From contig OW203766.1 of the NCBI GenBank assembly GCA_934045905.1, positions 16,052,309-16,116,308 on the forward strand: a stretch of 64,000 nt of DNA. The letters run 5' to 3'. How positions within the stretch are numbered: the first letter of the stretch is position 1; every line of letters starts with the position of its first letter. Under the pieces are notes generated by a model. The model was given only the letters and a program-made list of their open reading frames with translations. It ran no database searches and was not told the DNA's origin. This document shows positions 47,629 to 57,843 of this stretch, in pieces. This DNA is from Leuctra nigra (lineage: Eukaryota > Arthropoda > Insecta > Plecoptera > Leuctridae). Made by a program: the position numbers and the translations under genes.

Positions 47629-48212
47629 CAGGGATGGGCAAGATACTTAAAAAAAGTATCTTAGATACAAGATACAAGATACTTTCATTTAGGAGTATCT
47701 TAAGATACAAGATACTATAGTATCTTGAAGATACTTAAGATACAAGATACTTCAAAACAAAAGGAGAATTAAGAGTCGGCAGAAAAATATGAGTCAATTC
47801 AGAATTTTTTAAACTCTTTTAGGTGATAGCATAGTCATACCAATTATTTATTTTTAATTACCAAAGAAACAAATACAAATTAAAGAACTTCTTCAGAAAG
47901 TCCACAGGAAGTTAGATTGAGATCTCAGGGTATGCTTGACCAGACACCTAATGTGCCGTTCTCAGAAAATCGTCTATAATGGAGTTTCAGGTTTTTGTTT
48001 GCAAAAATATTGGCAATATTTTGACGATTTTTAGTTTAAAAGTATCTTAAGTATCTTGGAAAAATAAGATACTCAAGATACTTTAAAAATGTATCTTAGA
48101 TACTTTCATAAGATACTTTCCTAAAAAGTATCTAAGATACAGATACTAAGATACTATTGTATCTCAAGATACGTATCTAAGATACTTGTATCTTAGATAC
48201 TGCCCATCCCTG
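47629..48212. mobile_element. 584-bp hAT-type MITE with perfect 8-bp target duplication
   Basis: It starts CAGGGATGGGCA and ends TGCCCATCCCTG. CATATTGA flanks it at 47621-47628 and 48213-48220. Both ends are filled with AAGATAC/GTATCTT words in both orientations. The middle (47760-48030) is unique, AT-rich and noncoding. Confidence 0.95.
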
Positions 48213-48220
48213 CATATTGA

Positions 48221-48984
48221 AACAAATTGACTCACTTGACTCCCTTTGTTAGAAATTAGTAGGTCTACTCTATTAATTCTGCATGTGTTCTAAGGGATAT
48301 GCCAGTAGGTATGACTATACCTGGTTGATACACCCGTTTTAAACATATTAAAACAAAAAGTTAATGTACCAGGAGTGTAAATGATGAAACCCCACTCTGG
48401 ACAACACCAGTACTCCTTCAAGCTTTTTTTTTAAACTACAAATTAGTAAAAATCGGATGTCATTTGCCTTGGAAATTTGAAAATGTTGCTAAAGGATCAA
48501 ATGGAAGATTAGGTATATTATCATACTGATGGGCAATATTTTTTTTCTTGAATTTCCAACTTTTTAATAGGTACCTACCTACCTACCTACTCTATGAAAA
48601 CTAAATTGGAAAAATAAAAAAAACTTTTCTAATTTTTGGACCTGAAGACAGACCATTTTTTGTTCATTGTTTACATTACTTTTTTACAAATTTTAATTTA
48701 AAAATGTATTCACTCGTCTAAACGCTTTTGCAAGGAAATTAAAAAGGTACCTACTGATTAGACTAGATTAGACGAAATACTATTTTTTAAATGTGAATTT
48801 CCCTCCAATGGGCTATGAGTACAGTGCACGTCCTGTGATGGCGCCACTGGTCGAGCTAGATTTGACTTTGAGGTTATGTGTCACTCACTGTCAGTCAGTC
48901 TCTACTCTAGTGTCTGTTTATTTCTGTCGACTTTGTTGTTTACAAACTATTGTGTTGAAGAACTGATACTGCAATTAATTAAAA
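48221..48984. other. intergenic, nothing recognised
   Basis: AT-rich sequence with a short GTACCTACCTACCTACCTAC microsatellite at about 48571. It probably includes the promoter and 5'UTR of the Harbinger-like gene, but no core element is clear. Confidence 0.6.
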
Positions 48985-51900
48985 ATGTCCCAGAAAAGGC
49001 GTATTATTCTAAAAAATTCAGCCATAGCTGCACTACACTTGATACAGGAGGAAGAGTCATCTGATGAATCTGATGATGATATGGAAGAGCTCCTTTTAAA
49101 GGCATATTTTAAGTACAAATCAAAACGAAGAAAGATCACTGGTAAAAAATATGTCACTGTACAGTCATCAGGTGTTAGTAGTAGTAGTGAGAGTGATGAC
49201 AGTCCTGATTCTGACAACTCTGGCAAGTTGGATAACCCAAAATCTATGGATTCATCAGGGCAAATGTTGCCCATGTCTATGTCGGACTATGCGGAATTGG
49301 AAGATGCAGAATATGATGCGGAGCCCAGCGCATTTTTGGATACTTCGCTAGAAGGACCAATTCCGTATTATAGCCAAACTGTAGATGCTGAAAGTAATCA
49401 AGACATTTGTAGTATTTCTGGGGCATCAAATGTAGGAACAATCGCTTTTGATTACCCAATTATACTGGATTATTACATTCCCCCATGCATAAACAACAAT
49501 TGGACTTGTAGTGCCGATTTTAAAAATGCTTTCAAGATCTCGCGCACAATTGCAGAGGTAGGTAGAAGAGTACACCTAGGTGTACTGGTTTTCAAAAAAT
49601 GCTATGTACGCATTAACTACGTGTATAGTCCGCATCCCCTGTTTTGAGATTTCAATATTTGAAATATACCTGTGGACTATATGCGAGTAAATACAGTATC
49701 TCATTTCTGCATTTTGTGAAAAGTCATCGATTTCCTACCAATAAATATGTTTTTACCAACTCTAAGTACTCAGACCAGAGAAGTAACTCGAAACTTTTCA
49801 TAATGTAATGCGACTACTTATATTAACATTTGAATCAAGATAATTTTCATGGATTCACTATACAAATAAAAGTGAACCAAGTCAGTGTAATGTAATATAT
49901 GTCTGAGCAAACTCTTCTGATGCAAACCTCTTTATTTTGTAATTTATTTTAATTTATTTTGTTGCTGTTACTAACTACCTACATATCGCACCGTTTCACC
50001 GATTGATCTGAAATTTTGCACACATAAGACCAACTATGTAGGTACTAGATATTATCATGGTTTGCAACATACATTTTTTCAAATTTTTAAAGCCTACTCC
50101 AGTGTGTGGCATTATGTAGTCTTATGGGTCGCTACTTTTTACTATAATAATAATCTATCCGCTGGTTCCAATTTAATGGGTCAGGGGGTGGGTGTTCCCA
50201 CCAACACTAGGGCCGCAGGACTACTGGAGACCGGCTGGCCACGCCTGGCATCTCCTCCTCGCCTTCTTCTTCTTCCTCCGCTTCCAATTGTTCCACAAAT
50301 TGCCTCCACCTTGTTCTGTCCTCCCACTGTCTCTCAGCCTCCAACTCACTCCAACTTCCCCCTCTCTCCAAAACATCGTCCTTAATAACTCCAATCCACC
50401 TCTCTCTTGGTCTTCCTACTCTACGTGGTCCCGAAGTAGCTGACTCAGGCTGCATTTCACCAAGATTCCAAACCCGGGTTAGAGGCGGTAAACCTGGTTT
50501 AGGAGCCTCTAAACCAGGTTTACCGCCTCTAACCCGGGTTTGGAATCTTGGTGAAATGCAGCCTCAAACACCCGCCGTGGCACTCGCCCTGTTCCCATCC
50601 TCTTCATGTGGCCAAACCACCGAAGCCTCTCTCTGCCCAATTTAAACCCCAATCTCTCTACCCCCAGCTCACTTCTTATCTTCTTACTTCGGATCTTGTC
50701 CATTCTTGTGACTCCCTTCACACTCCTCAAGAACTTCATCTCCGCTGCCTGAAGCTGATCCATTTCCTGTCCTCCCGCTGACCACGTCACTGCCCCGTAT
50801 GTTAGAATTGGCAGGAAATACTTTTACTAAATAAATAAATAATAATCTTCTTCTGATTCCGACAATGATGTCAAGTCAGACAGTGGGAGCTCCCACTGGG
50901 TCTAGGCCTTGGATCTCTTCTAAACCGGCTGGCAAGGCCTGACGTTTCATCCTCCTCCTCTTCTTCATCCTTTTCACCTTCCTCCAACTTCTCCACCAGC
51001 TCGCTCCAGCACTGCGATTGTATAACTTTGATCGACAAACGATCGACAACTCTTATGAGAGATTAGCATTGACTCGACTTTGTAGTCGATCGACTATGAC
51101 GTGTCAATGTTATTCTCCCATAAGAGTAGTCGATCGTTTGTCGAGCAAACTTATACGATCGCAGTGCAGATCCTCCTCCTCCTTCCACCTTTTTATCAGC
51201 TTCCACTTTCTGCCACCTTTGCTGGCAATCCTCCACTCTTTCTCTGATAAGACCACTACACTTCTCTCTTGGTCTCCCCACTCTTCTTCTTCCCACCACT
51301 GTTTCTTCAAACTCCTGTCTTGGGATTCTCTTGAGATCCATTCCTTTCATGTGTCCAAACCAACGCAATCTCTCTCTACCCATCTTGAACCCCAAACTTT
51401 CCACTCCCAGCTCCTTCCTAATACAACAGCTTCTCACCCTGGTCCATCTTTGTAATAATATAATATTATATTACATAATAATACACAAAATATTACTAAT
51501 ATAATATTAAAACAAATTACCTATCTATTTGTAGGATATGATGAAAAAAATCCAGTCCAAACTACTCGGAAGGTCTGGGAGACCATCTATTCCCATAGAA
51601 AAAAGCTTCCTGATGTGTCTTTGGACTTTGGCAACTAAAGAGAGTTTCCACCAAATGTGTGAAAGATTTGAAAATGTGGGAAAGGCAACATTTTACCGCG
51701 CATTTACAATAACCTGTCAACAAATTCAAGAATTGGAAGACTATAAAATCAAATGGCCCACAGGTAGGTTCTCTTCACATTATCTCTAACTAATGCACAC
51801 TGCTCTATTCTGCATGGGCGTCCGCAGGATTTCTGCCAGGGGGGCAAGGCGAGGAAAACAATTTTTCACGGGTGAAGGGCATATTTTTTACAATTTGACA

Positions 51901-52765
51901 CTTAAAGGTGGTGGAGGGCAATCTCCCACCTTGCCCCGGTAGGGCATTTTTTTTTTTTTTTTGGCACTTTGAAATTAATTTTTTTGGATGCCCATGCAGT
52001 ATTCTGGTAGATCAAGCAATATCAAATATATTAATGTTACTTGCAGGCAGCGATGCAGATAAAGTCGTGCAAGATTTCCAGTTCAGTATTCCCGGAGTAT
52101 CTGACGCATTTCCCGGAACGTTCGGCTGCCTTGGCGCAACGCACATCCGCATCTGCGAACACCGTGACAAGTACAGCGGATATTACAACCGTCTCAACTA
52201 CCCCTCCATTGCTGTTCAAATGGTTTGTGATTCTACCGGACGCTTGATCGACGTATCACCGGCATTCAAGGGATCGTGTAGCGACTCCGCCGTCTGGAAG
52301 AAGAGCGAACTCTACGCGAGACTTGAAGCTGATCCCGAACTCCTGCCACCAGACACACATCTGATAGGTCACGAGGCTTATCCTCTCTCCACGAAGTTGA
52401 TGGTGCCGTATTGGCCCACAGATGGATACCTCACACCAGATCAAGTCAAATATAACTTCATATTGACTAATCGACGGTCGCTGATCGAGAATGTGTTTGT
52501 GAAATTGAAGCAGGGATGGCAGCGATTGCAGTATTTGGTAAATCGTCACCTTGATGATCGGTGTAGTAGTTTTGTGAAGGCGGCGTGCATCTTGTACAAT
52601 GCCTCGCTGGATGACTATGAGGGGGATGTTGAGGATTACTCGCAGATGGAAGACACCGGATGCGCAGTCGGACAATACGAAGACGAGCGCGATGAGGAGT
52701 TTGAAGACGAGGAAGAGGCGATTATCAAGAGAGATAACATTGCTCTGTTGTGCCGTGATTTGTGA
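48985..52765 (+). CDS. PIF/Harbinger transposase-derived (HARBI1-like) protein with altered catalytic residues
   Basis: Exons 48985-49557, 51535-51763 and 52047-52765 join in frame (GAG|GTAGGT, TTGTAG|GAT, CAG|GTAGGT, TTGCAG|GCA) to 506 residues. Residues 1-150 are acidic and Ser-rich. The stretch RPSIPIEKSFLMCLWTLATK with GKATFYRAF is the Harbinger helix-turn-helix region. The DDE_Tnp_4-like nuclease follows. Family landmarks: GAIDGTHI appears as GCLGATHI (Asp to Gly), GS-HDS as GSCSDS (Asp kept), GDEAYP as GHEAYP (Asp to His), and IENVFVKLK keeps the Glu. Loss of expected Asp residues in an intact spliced frame suggests a domesticated, probably catalytically dead protein. Active family members cut DNA at TTA/TAA-type targets. 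An aging transposon copy is the alternative. Confidence 0.85.
50170..50815 (-). mobile_element. LINE fragment, C-terminal region of a reverse transcriptase (RTE-like)
   Basis: The minus strand encodes LQAAEMKFLRSVKGVTRMDK, ERLRWFGHMKRM and RVPRRVFEA. After an inserted palindrome the frame continues as RRVGRPRERWIGVIKDDVLE. These are hallmarks of the tail of RTE/BovB-type endonuclease-reverse transcriptase proteins. The N-terminal domains are absent. Confidence 0.8.
50448..50563. mobile_element. 116-bp near-perfect palindromic MITE inserted in the LINE
   Basis: Ends GGCTGCATTTCACCAAGATT and its complement, a very short centre near GGAGCC, and a TCA direct repeat on both sides (50445-50447, 50564-50566). 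The GGCTGC end and 3-bp duplication parallel the Harbinger-type MITE at 7115. It splits the LINE reading frame exactly. Confidence 0.88.
50880..51450 (-). mobile_element. second LINE fragment of the same type
   Basis: The minus strand encodes RKELGVESLGFKMGRERLRW, FGHMKGMDLKRIPRQ and RRRVGRPREKCSGLIRERVE, paralleling the neighbouring fragment. It is interrupted by the MITE at 51010. Confidence 0.78.
51010..51166. mobile_element. 157-bp MITE with CACTG ends, CACTA-like
   Basis: The left end CACTGCGATTGTATAA pairs with the right end TTATACGATCGCAGTG. Long inner complementarity includes CGACAAACGATCGAC. CAG flanks both sides (51007-51009, 51167-51169). CACTG ends with a 3-bp duplication fit the CACTA/EnSpm group. 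Confidence 0.75.
51810..51999. mobile_element. 190-bp MITE in intron 2 of the Harbinger-like gene
   Basis: The left end CTGCATGGGCGTCC pairs with the right end GGATGCCCATGCAG. TATT flanks both sides (51806-51809, 52000-52003). A related partial copy lies at 57443-57600 on the minus strand. The right end is only about 47 bp from the exon 3 acceptor. Confidence 0.8.
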
Positions 52766-52836
52766 GATGTGTGTGTCAAGACTGTCAGATGTTGGAATTA
52801 CCTATAGCAGAAAAACTATTTATGGTAATATTTTTT

Positions 52837-52842
52837 AATAAA
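52837..52842 (+). promoter_or_regulatory. candidate polyadenylation signal of the Harbinger-like gene
   Basis: AATAAA lies 72 bp after the stop codon. Confidence 0.65.
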
Positions 52843-53695
52843 ACCTGAAACTTTTTGTAAACCTTTTTTAATTATTAAGATTTCATTTCTACAATTAAAA
52901 ATTCCCAGTGATTATGAGAAGGTAAATTTTTCACACATAGGATTTTTAATTTTATAGTAATTGAATAAAAAGTTCAGATTTAGTGTAAAACATGGATAAT
53001 GTTGTGGAGAATATATTATGTGTAGTGTAAAATGTTATGTTTTGACATACCTTACCTACTCGTACTATTTTGTTAAGAATAGTAGGCTATTTTGAGTAAT
53101 TTTTCAACTTTTGTAGGTTTTCTATTTCTTTTTTTGAGGTAATCTTTAGTAGGTACCTACAAGATTGTATATTACAAAAACACTAATTAATACCTTCTTC
53201 ACGTCTCCTCGTTCAAAAATAATACAAACGAATATATCAAATTAAATTTTATTTAAAAAAATTAAAAAACTGAAAAACTGACATTAAGTATAAAACTGAA
53301 ACTAATATTTATAACTCCATACTATGTACTACCTTAGACTAAATAACTGCCTGTACTACCTATCCAGAACTACCTACCTATCTCAATTGGATAAAGCATT
53401 GTAGTACTACATTAAAAACTAAAATAATAAATTTGTTGGAGCCGAGTACACTCGCACCCCACGGTACTGAAACTGACGCCTCCAAGTGCCTCCCCACCTC
53501 AGCAGCGTGTTGAATAAGCTCCGCCCAAACAGCTGAGTGGTAAAGCAGTAAAAAACCTGAATCCAGTGATTTGTGAAGTGAAACAACAGCGTCCTACCTG
53601 ACGGAAGGTAATCTCGATTGGATTAGAAAATGCAGTGTACAACGTGATTTGAATTAGTTGTTAGTAGAACTTTGCTGAAGAAAGATCCAAAAGAA
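52843..53695. other. intergenic, nothing recognised
   Basis: AT-rich, with no repeat or RNA seen. The last 250 bp is more balanced in composition and may hold the promoter and 5'UTR of the next gene. Confidence 0.55.
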
Positions 53696-55034
53696 ATGTG
53701 GTGGTTGGCGTTTATCCTTGCAGTCTGTCTATCTGGTAAGATTATAGGTTAAGATTATGCCGAGTTGATTTCATTAAGTTCATTTTGAACTTTACAATAT
53801 TTCACAAACTTTAAAATATTTTGTTAGTTTTTTAAAATTATAATTTTTCTTGCCGTATTTTATTCCAGGTCAGCTAGTGGCTCCAGAAACACCTGGGGAG
53901 TGTCAAACGCGTCCTCTAAACAAGGGTGGCGTTTTAGGCGATTGTGGAGGAAGTTCAGAATATGTTTGGTGGAAAGACAGAGGAGAACACACCCCCACAA
54001 TCAAGCCGGAAGGTGATGTATACATTATCACTTTAAAGTTTAAACTCTGTAATTTTCTCCGGATGTGCTCTCAACTTCTGGTCCAGAATGTACATCTGTT
54101 ATGACGCTTGCGTAGAGAGATGCCTACACACACCCACCCTCCCCCTTCACTTCACACTCTTGTCTGCCTGCATGCTGTCAGTCGACCACACATGGCGAGC
54201 AAGTGCATCCGCGATCTTTTATAAGTCAGGAGAATGAATCTAGTTTTATTGTTTAGTTTTGTTTGTGCTGTGATTTCTGTGACGTGTGCATCATCTTCTG
54301 ATAATGCAAAACAGGATTTAGGTAAGATGTCGAGATGCCCAGTGATGCCGGCATGTCAAGGTCCTTTTGTATTACACAACTCGAAAATTTTTAACTCGTT
54401 CCTATCAGCTTGCCTTTCAACATCAAGTGGCCACGTTATTTCCAGCTGAATATATTTCGATAAATCGATTCGTTTCAATGCGGTAAAATTAAAGGAGCGA
54501 AAATCCTACGTACCATTTCGGTACTTTCTCTCGTTTTTGTCTAATTTTGTTGAGATCGAATTACTTTCTCGCATTCAATAGATTGACGATGTCGTCGAAG
54601 CAGAACAGTTTGATTTGTATTGTTCAATCTTCCATGGCGAATTTTTACTTCCAACTTTCCCCAAACACCATTTCCTCGGTTAACAGCAATTACATTTCTC
54701 CAAGATTTCGTCTAAAAAACGTAAAATGTCACACTTTTCCATTAGCGTCTCCCCCCTCCCCCAACCCCAGGACAAAGCGATACCCACGCCGTCTCGTCCT
54801 CCAAGTCAATGTGCTGGCAATCACGTAGGCACGTTCCGAGTCCCTTTACTGTCAGCAGCCGCCTCCACATGCCAAAGGAGAAGATAAACAATATAACTTT
54901 ACGTCTTTGGAAGAAAGTTGGAACGAGTTGGAACGACGCGCCCTTGACAATCAGTAAGGGGCAAAAAGACCATTTCGGGTATTGCGCCATAAGAATTGTT
55001 ATGGATTCCTTTGGTAACCTAGATGGCTACACAG
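53696..55034 (+). CDS. unidentified secreted-protein gene, 5' part, with two alternative signal-peptide exons
   Basis: Exon a1 53696-53735 encodes MWWLAFILAVCLSG, a signal peptide. Exon a2 53869-54012 encodes QLVAPETPGECQTRPLNKGG and on to THTPTIKPE-like sequence (HTPTIKPE). Exon b1 54234-54321 encodes MNLVLLFSFVCAVISVTCAS then SSDNAKQDL, a second signal peptide. The shared exon 54771-55034 is open for 88 residues (LHMPKEKINNITLRLWKKVG, GQKDHFGYCAIRIVMDSFGN), with one NIT glycosylation sequon. All four donors and the acceptors are phase 1, so a1-a2-shared and b1-shared both stay in frame (149 and 117 residues so far). No stop is reached; later exons were not found and may lie beyond the window. 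I do not recognise the family. Confidence 0.55.
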
Positions 55035-55369
55035 GTATTTGCAATTGTTTGTTAAACAAGTTTGTTTAAAAACTCAAGTCATCACAAATCATGCTGATGT
55101 GTAAAAAGATGTGTAAAGCTAAAGGTACCTATTTCATAAGAAAGATTCAGTAAAGTTTCAGGTATTGCACATTGGATTTGTTATACATACTTTGGGAAGG
55201 GCGTAAATCGGTCATTCAATACTCTGCTAAATTTTAAACAGTTGATTATGACTGTACTGCCATGGCAACAACTAATGCCATTCGGTCCTCAAACGATCAC
55301 TTAATAAAACCTAACTACTGGTTTAAAAGTGTATTTAAAAGAGTATCACTGTAAAGTGATTGCCTGTCG

Positions 55370-55640
55370 ACTGAGGGAAAACCACGAAAAAACCCCAGTC
55401 CAGGAAGGACGGCCGCGGGAATCGAACCCGGGCCTCTGGAATACAATTCAGAGCGTTAACCACTCAGCCAACCTGTTCCTGGTTGGCTGGGAAGGTACCA
55501 TACTAACAGGCCACGACCGCCTCCTTCCATTCTTACCTTCTCTTCACCATCATCTCCCAATCAATAATCATCATCATAATCATTCATCCGTCGCCATTAG
55601 CCCCGCTAACAGTGCGACGTTAAGCCCCAGACAAAAAATT
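55370..55640 (-). mobile_element. tRNA-derived SINE-like element, architecture B
   Basis: 55405-55480 on the minus strand has an A-box-like TGGCTGAGTGGTTAACG and the B box GGTTCGATTCC. The body module 55488-55640 (GGAAGGTACC, CCTCCTTCC, CATCCGTCGCCATTAGC, CGTTAAGCC) follows on the opposite side from the copy at 2581. Confidence 0.78.
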
Positions 55641-57140
55641 TAAAATGATTACTAATTATTTTTTATAAAGTATACACAAACTACAACAGTGATACCATAG
55701 AGGTAAGAAGGGTTGGGTAGAGAAGTCATGCCCATAAGACTGTATCTGTAGAGCCACCGAGCGAGGATGGTTAGTTCCGTGGTCCCTCCCAGTAAGGCGC
55801 TAACGACTTAAATCACTGTTTTTCTTCCCCCCCTAGTTCAGACCCGAATTTACCCTGGAGGCAGACTCAGGTGCTGCTACTAGTGGCGTTCCAATGAAGT
55901 TCTGCCTTCTTACTGCCCTACCTGGACCGGCTGATAGCCTGGGGGGAGGAAGTAGGACAATGGGTCTATTTTAAAACCTCCCTTCCAACTCACATTGACC
56001 AGGTAGCAAAACATTTTGTTTCCTTCAGTCTTCAGTGAAAGAAAAATATAAACTCATTTTAGATTTTGTCCTTAAGGTGGGAATTCACGTTTGACTTTGG
56101 CCTATTTCTTAAAAGGCTCGCTGAAATAGCTGGCGTGCGAAATCACCCCCCACTCCCAAGTGCGACATGTGAAACGCTGGAGGAGGTCATAAATTTTAAC
56201 GGCTAGCCAGATTAGATTTCATTCATTCCAGACGTGTTTACTTCCTAGAAAATGAATGCGATAACATTTGGTGGATATGAGCGTTTGCACTTGTTTATTG
56301 TTTTTCAATGTATTCACAATGTTGTAATTGTTCATTTCATTAATAATTATGGACGTAATAATTATAGTTCATTATTATTGGACTATAATTTATTATTTAT
56401 ACTTAGAGAATGTGTTTATTTATTTGGTTATTGATTTTCAATGCAATTATAACCATTTATTTCACAATATTGTAATTATTTTATACTTTTATTTAATAAT
56501 TCTTGAACTTTATAAGGGTATTTAAAGCAATGGGTATTTAGTATTTAAATAAATATTAATCTCCCCAATTTGAATTCACAAAGAGAATGCGTAGCATGTA
56601 ATTTTACGCAAACATCACTAACCTATAAAGACCAACAAGAATCTACCTTTTTTCCGCTTTTTTCTACGAAACTTTATAAATCAAATAAATCGAGTTTGAA
56701 AAAGATTTACAGACAGCAGCGAGCGAACTGATGCTTTGTTCTTTTGAACTAGGTGCTACCATAGACATTGTATAGCCTCCAAGCCGAAAGCTCTTCAATG
56801 TCTATGGTACTACTGTTTTGACAGAAATATTTTGTGATCAGATCAGAATATAAAAGGATCGGTACCTAATTTTAAAGTAAAACATAGTTCAAATGTATTG
56901 TTTTCTCGCAAAGTAAGGTCAATGAGTGGTCACCCCACCTGGACAGTTAATGTATACTTGTAGTCCACTCAAACAGCCACCTGGGGGGCCAGGGCTCGAT
57001 TCCTGCCATGGCATTCTATCCTGAGACATTTTACACAATTTGAAACTACCTAGTCTGAGATGAATGCTAGAATCAGGGGCGCCGACTTTTGCAAAATCCA
57101 ATGGGTGCCCGACAGAGGAACGGTTTTCCATCATGATCAT

Positions 57141-57166
57141 GGGGGGGGGGGGGGGGGGGGGGGGGG
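57141..57166. repeat. 26-bp poly-G tract
   Basis: An uninterrupted G run inside the TTAA element. A 22-bp C run at 57378-57399 lies 210 bp away in the complementary sense. Confidence 0.95.
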
Positions 57167-57442
57167 ACTGCTATATCCGGATGATGGTCATAGAGACCCC
57201 AGTTCTAGGCCCCGAAGAGCGTTACTTAGAATTTAAACAAATTATAAGTGATTCTGGGACGCTATAAACTTTATTTTTTATGCGTTCATACTGTTTGAGT
57301 GACCTTCCTACGAACTTAGTGCCCGAAAAATAATGTATTACAATTAAAAATTGCCCTGCGGGGCAGGTTTGAACATTCCCCCCCCCCCCCCCCCCCCCCA
57401 AAGTGCAATATTTAAAAATATTGAATATTTCAACAAAATACA

Positions 57443-57600
57443 CATCATAACGTCTCAAAATTGATTTCAAAGTGTCCAAAATCCAAAACACGCCTTGCGG
57501 GGCAGGGTGGGGGGCGCGTCCCCCACACCCCCCTTAACCCGTAAAATATTATTTCCTTGCCCTGCCCCCACCTGGCATAAATGCTGCGGACGCCCATGTA
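57443..57600 (-). mobile_element. partial copy of the MITE family at 51810
   Basis: Read on the minus strand it starts CATGGGCGTCCGCAG, then a GCCAGGTGGGGGCAGGGCAA stretch, and ends near a CACTTTGAAATCAATTTT stretch, all matching the 51810 element in order. The far inverted end is missing. Confidence 0.65.
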
Positions 57601-57618
57601 CACTTTGTATAATAGGAA

Positions 57619-57843
57619 GTAGGTACACTCCCCCAAATAATAAACGGTACTCGAAAGAAAATGAATTGACTGATTAATGTTTGATGGCATCATCTCATGA
57701 AGTCAGTGCTAACGCATTATCTAACTCTTTTAGGTGAGCTCTGATTTAATTGATAACAACAAGGATTGATTGCCAAGGAACCGGCCCAGCAGCCAATACG
57801 TTTTGTACCAAGTACCGTTTATTATTTGGGGGAGTGTACCTAC
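57619..57843. mobile_element. 225-bp element with perfect 33-bp inverted ends
   Basis: Arms 57619-57651 and 57811-57843 are exact complements (start GTAGGTACACTCCCCCAAAT). The interior 57681-57826 is the dispersed repeat also present at 17116. No clear target duplication. It is nested within the TTAA element. Confidence 0.82.

Larger units (their letters stand above)
49558..51534 (+). other. intron 1 of the Harbinger-like gene
   Basis: Nearly 2 kb, largely LINE fragments on the opposite strand plus two MITEs (listed separately). 49558-50160 is AT-rich with nothing recognised. Confidence 0.75.
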
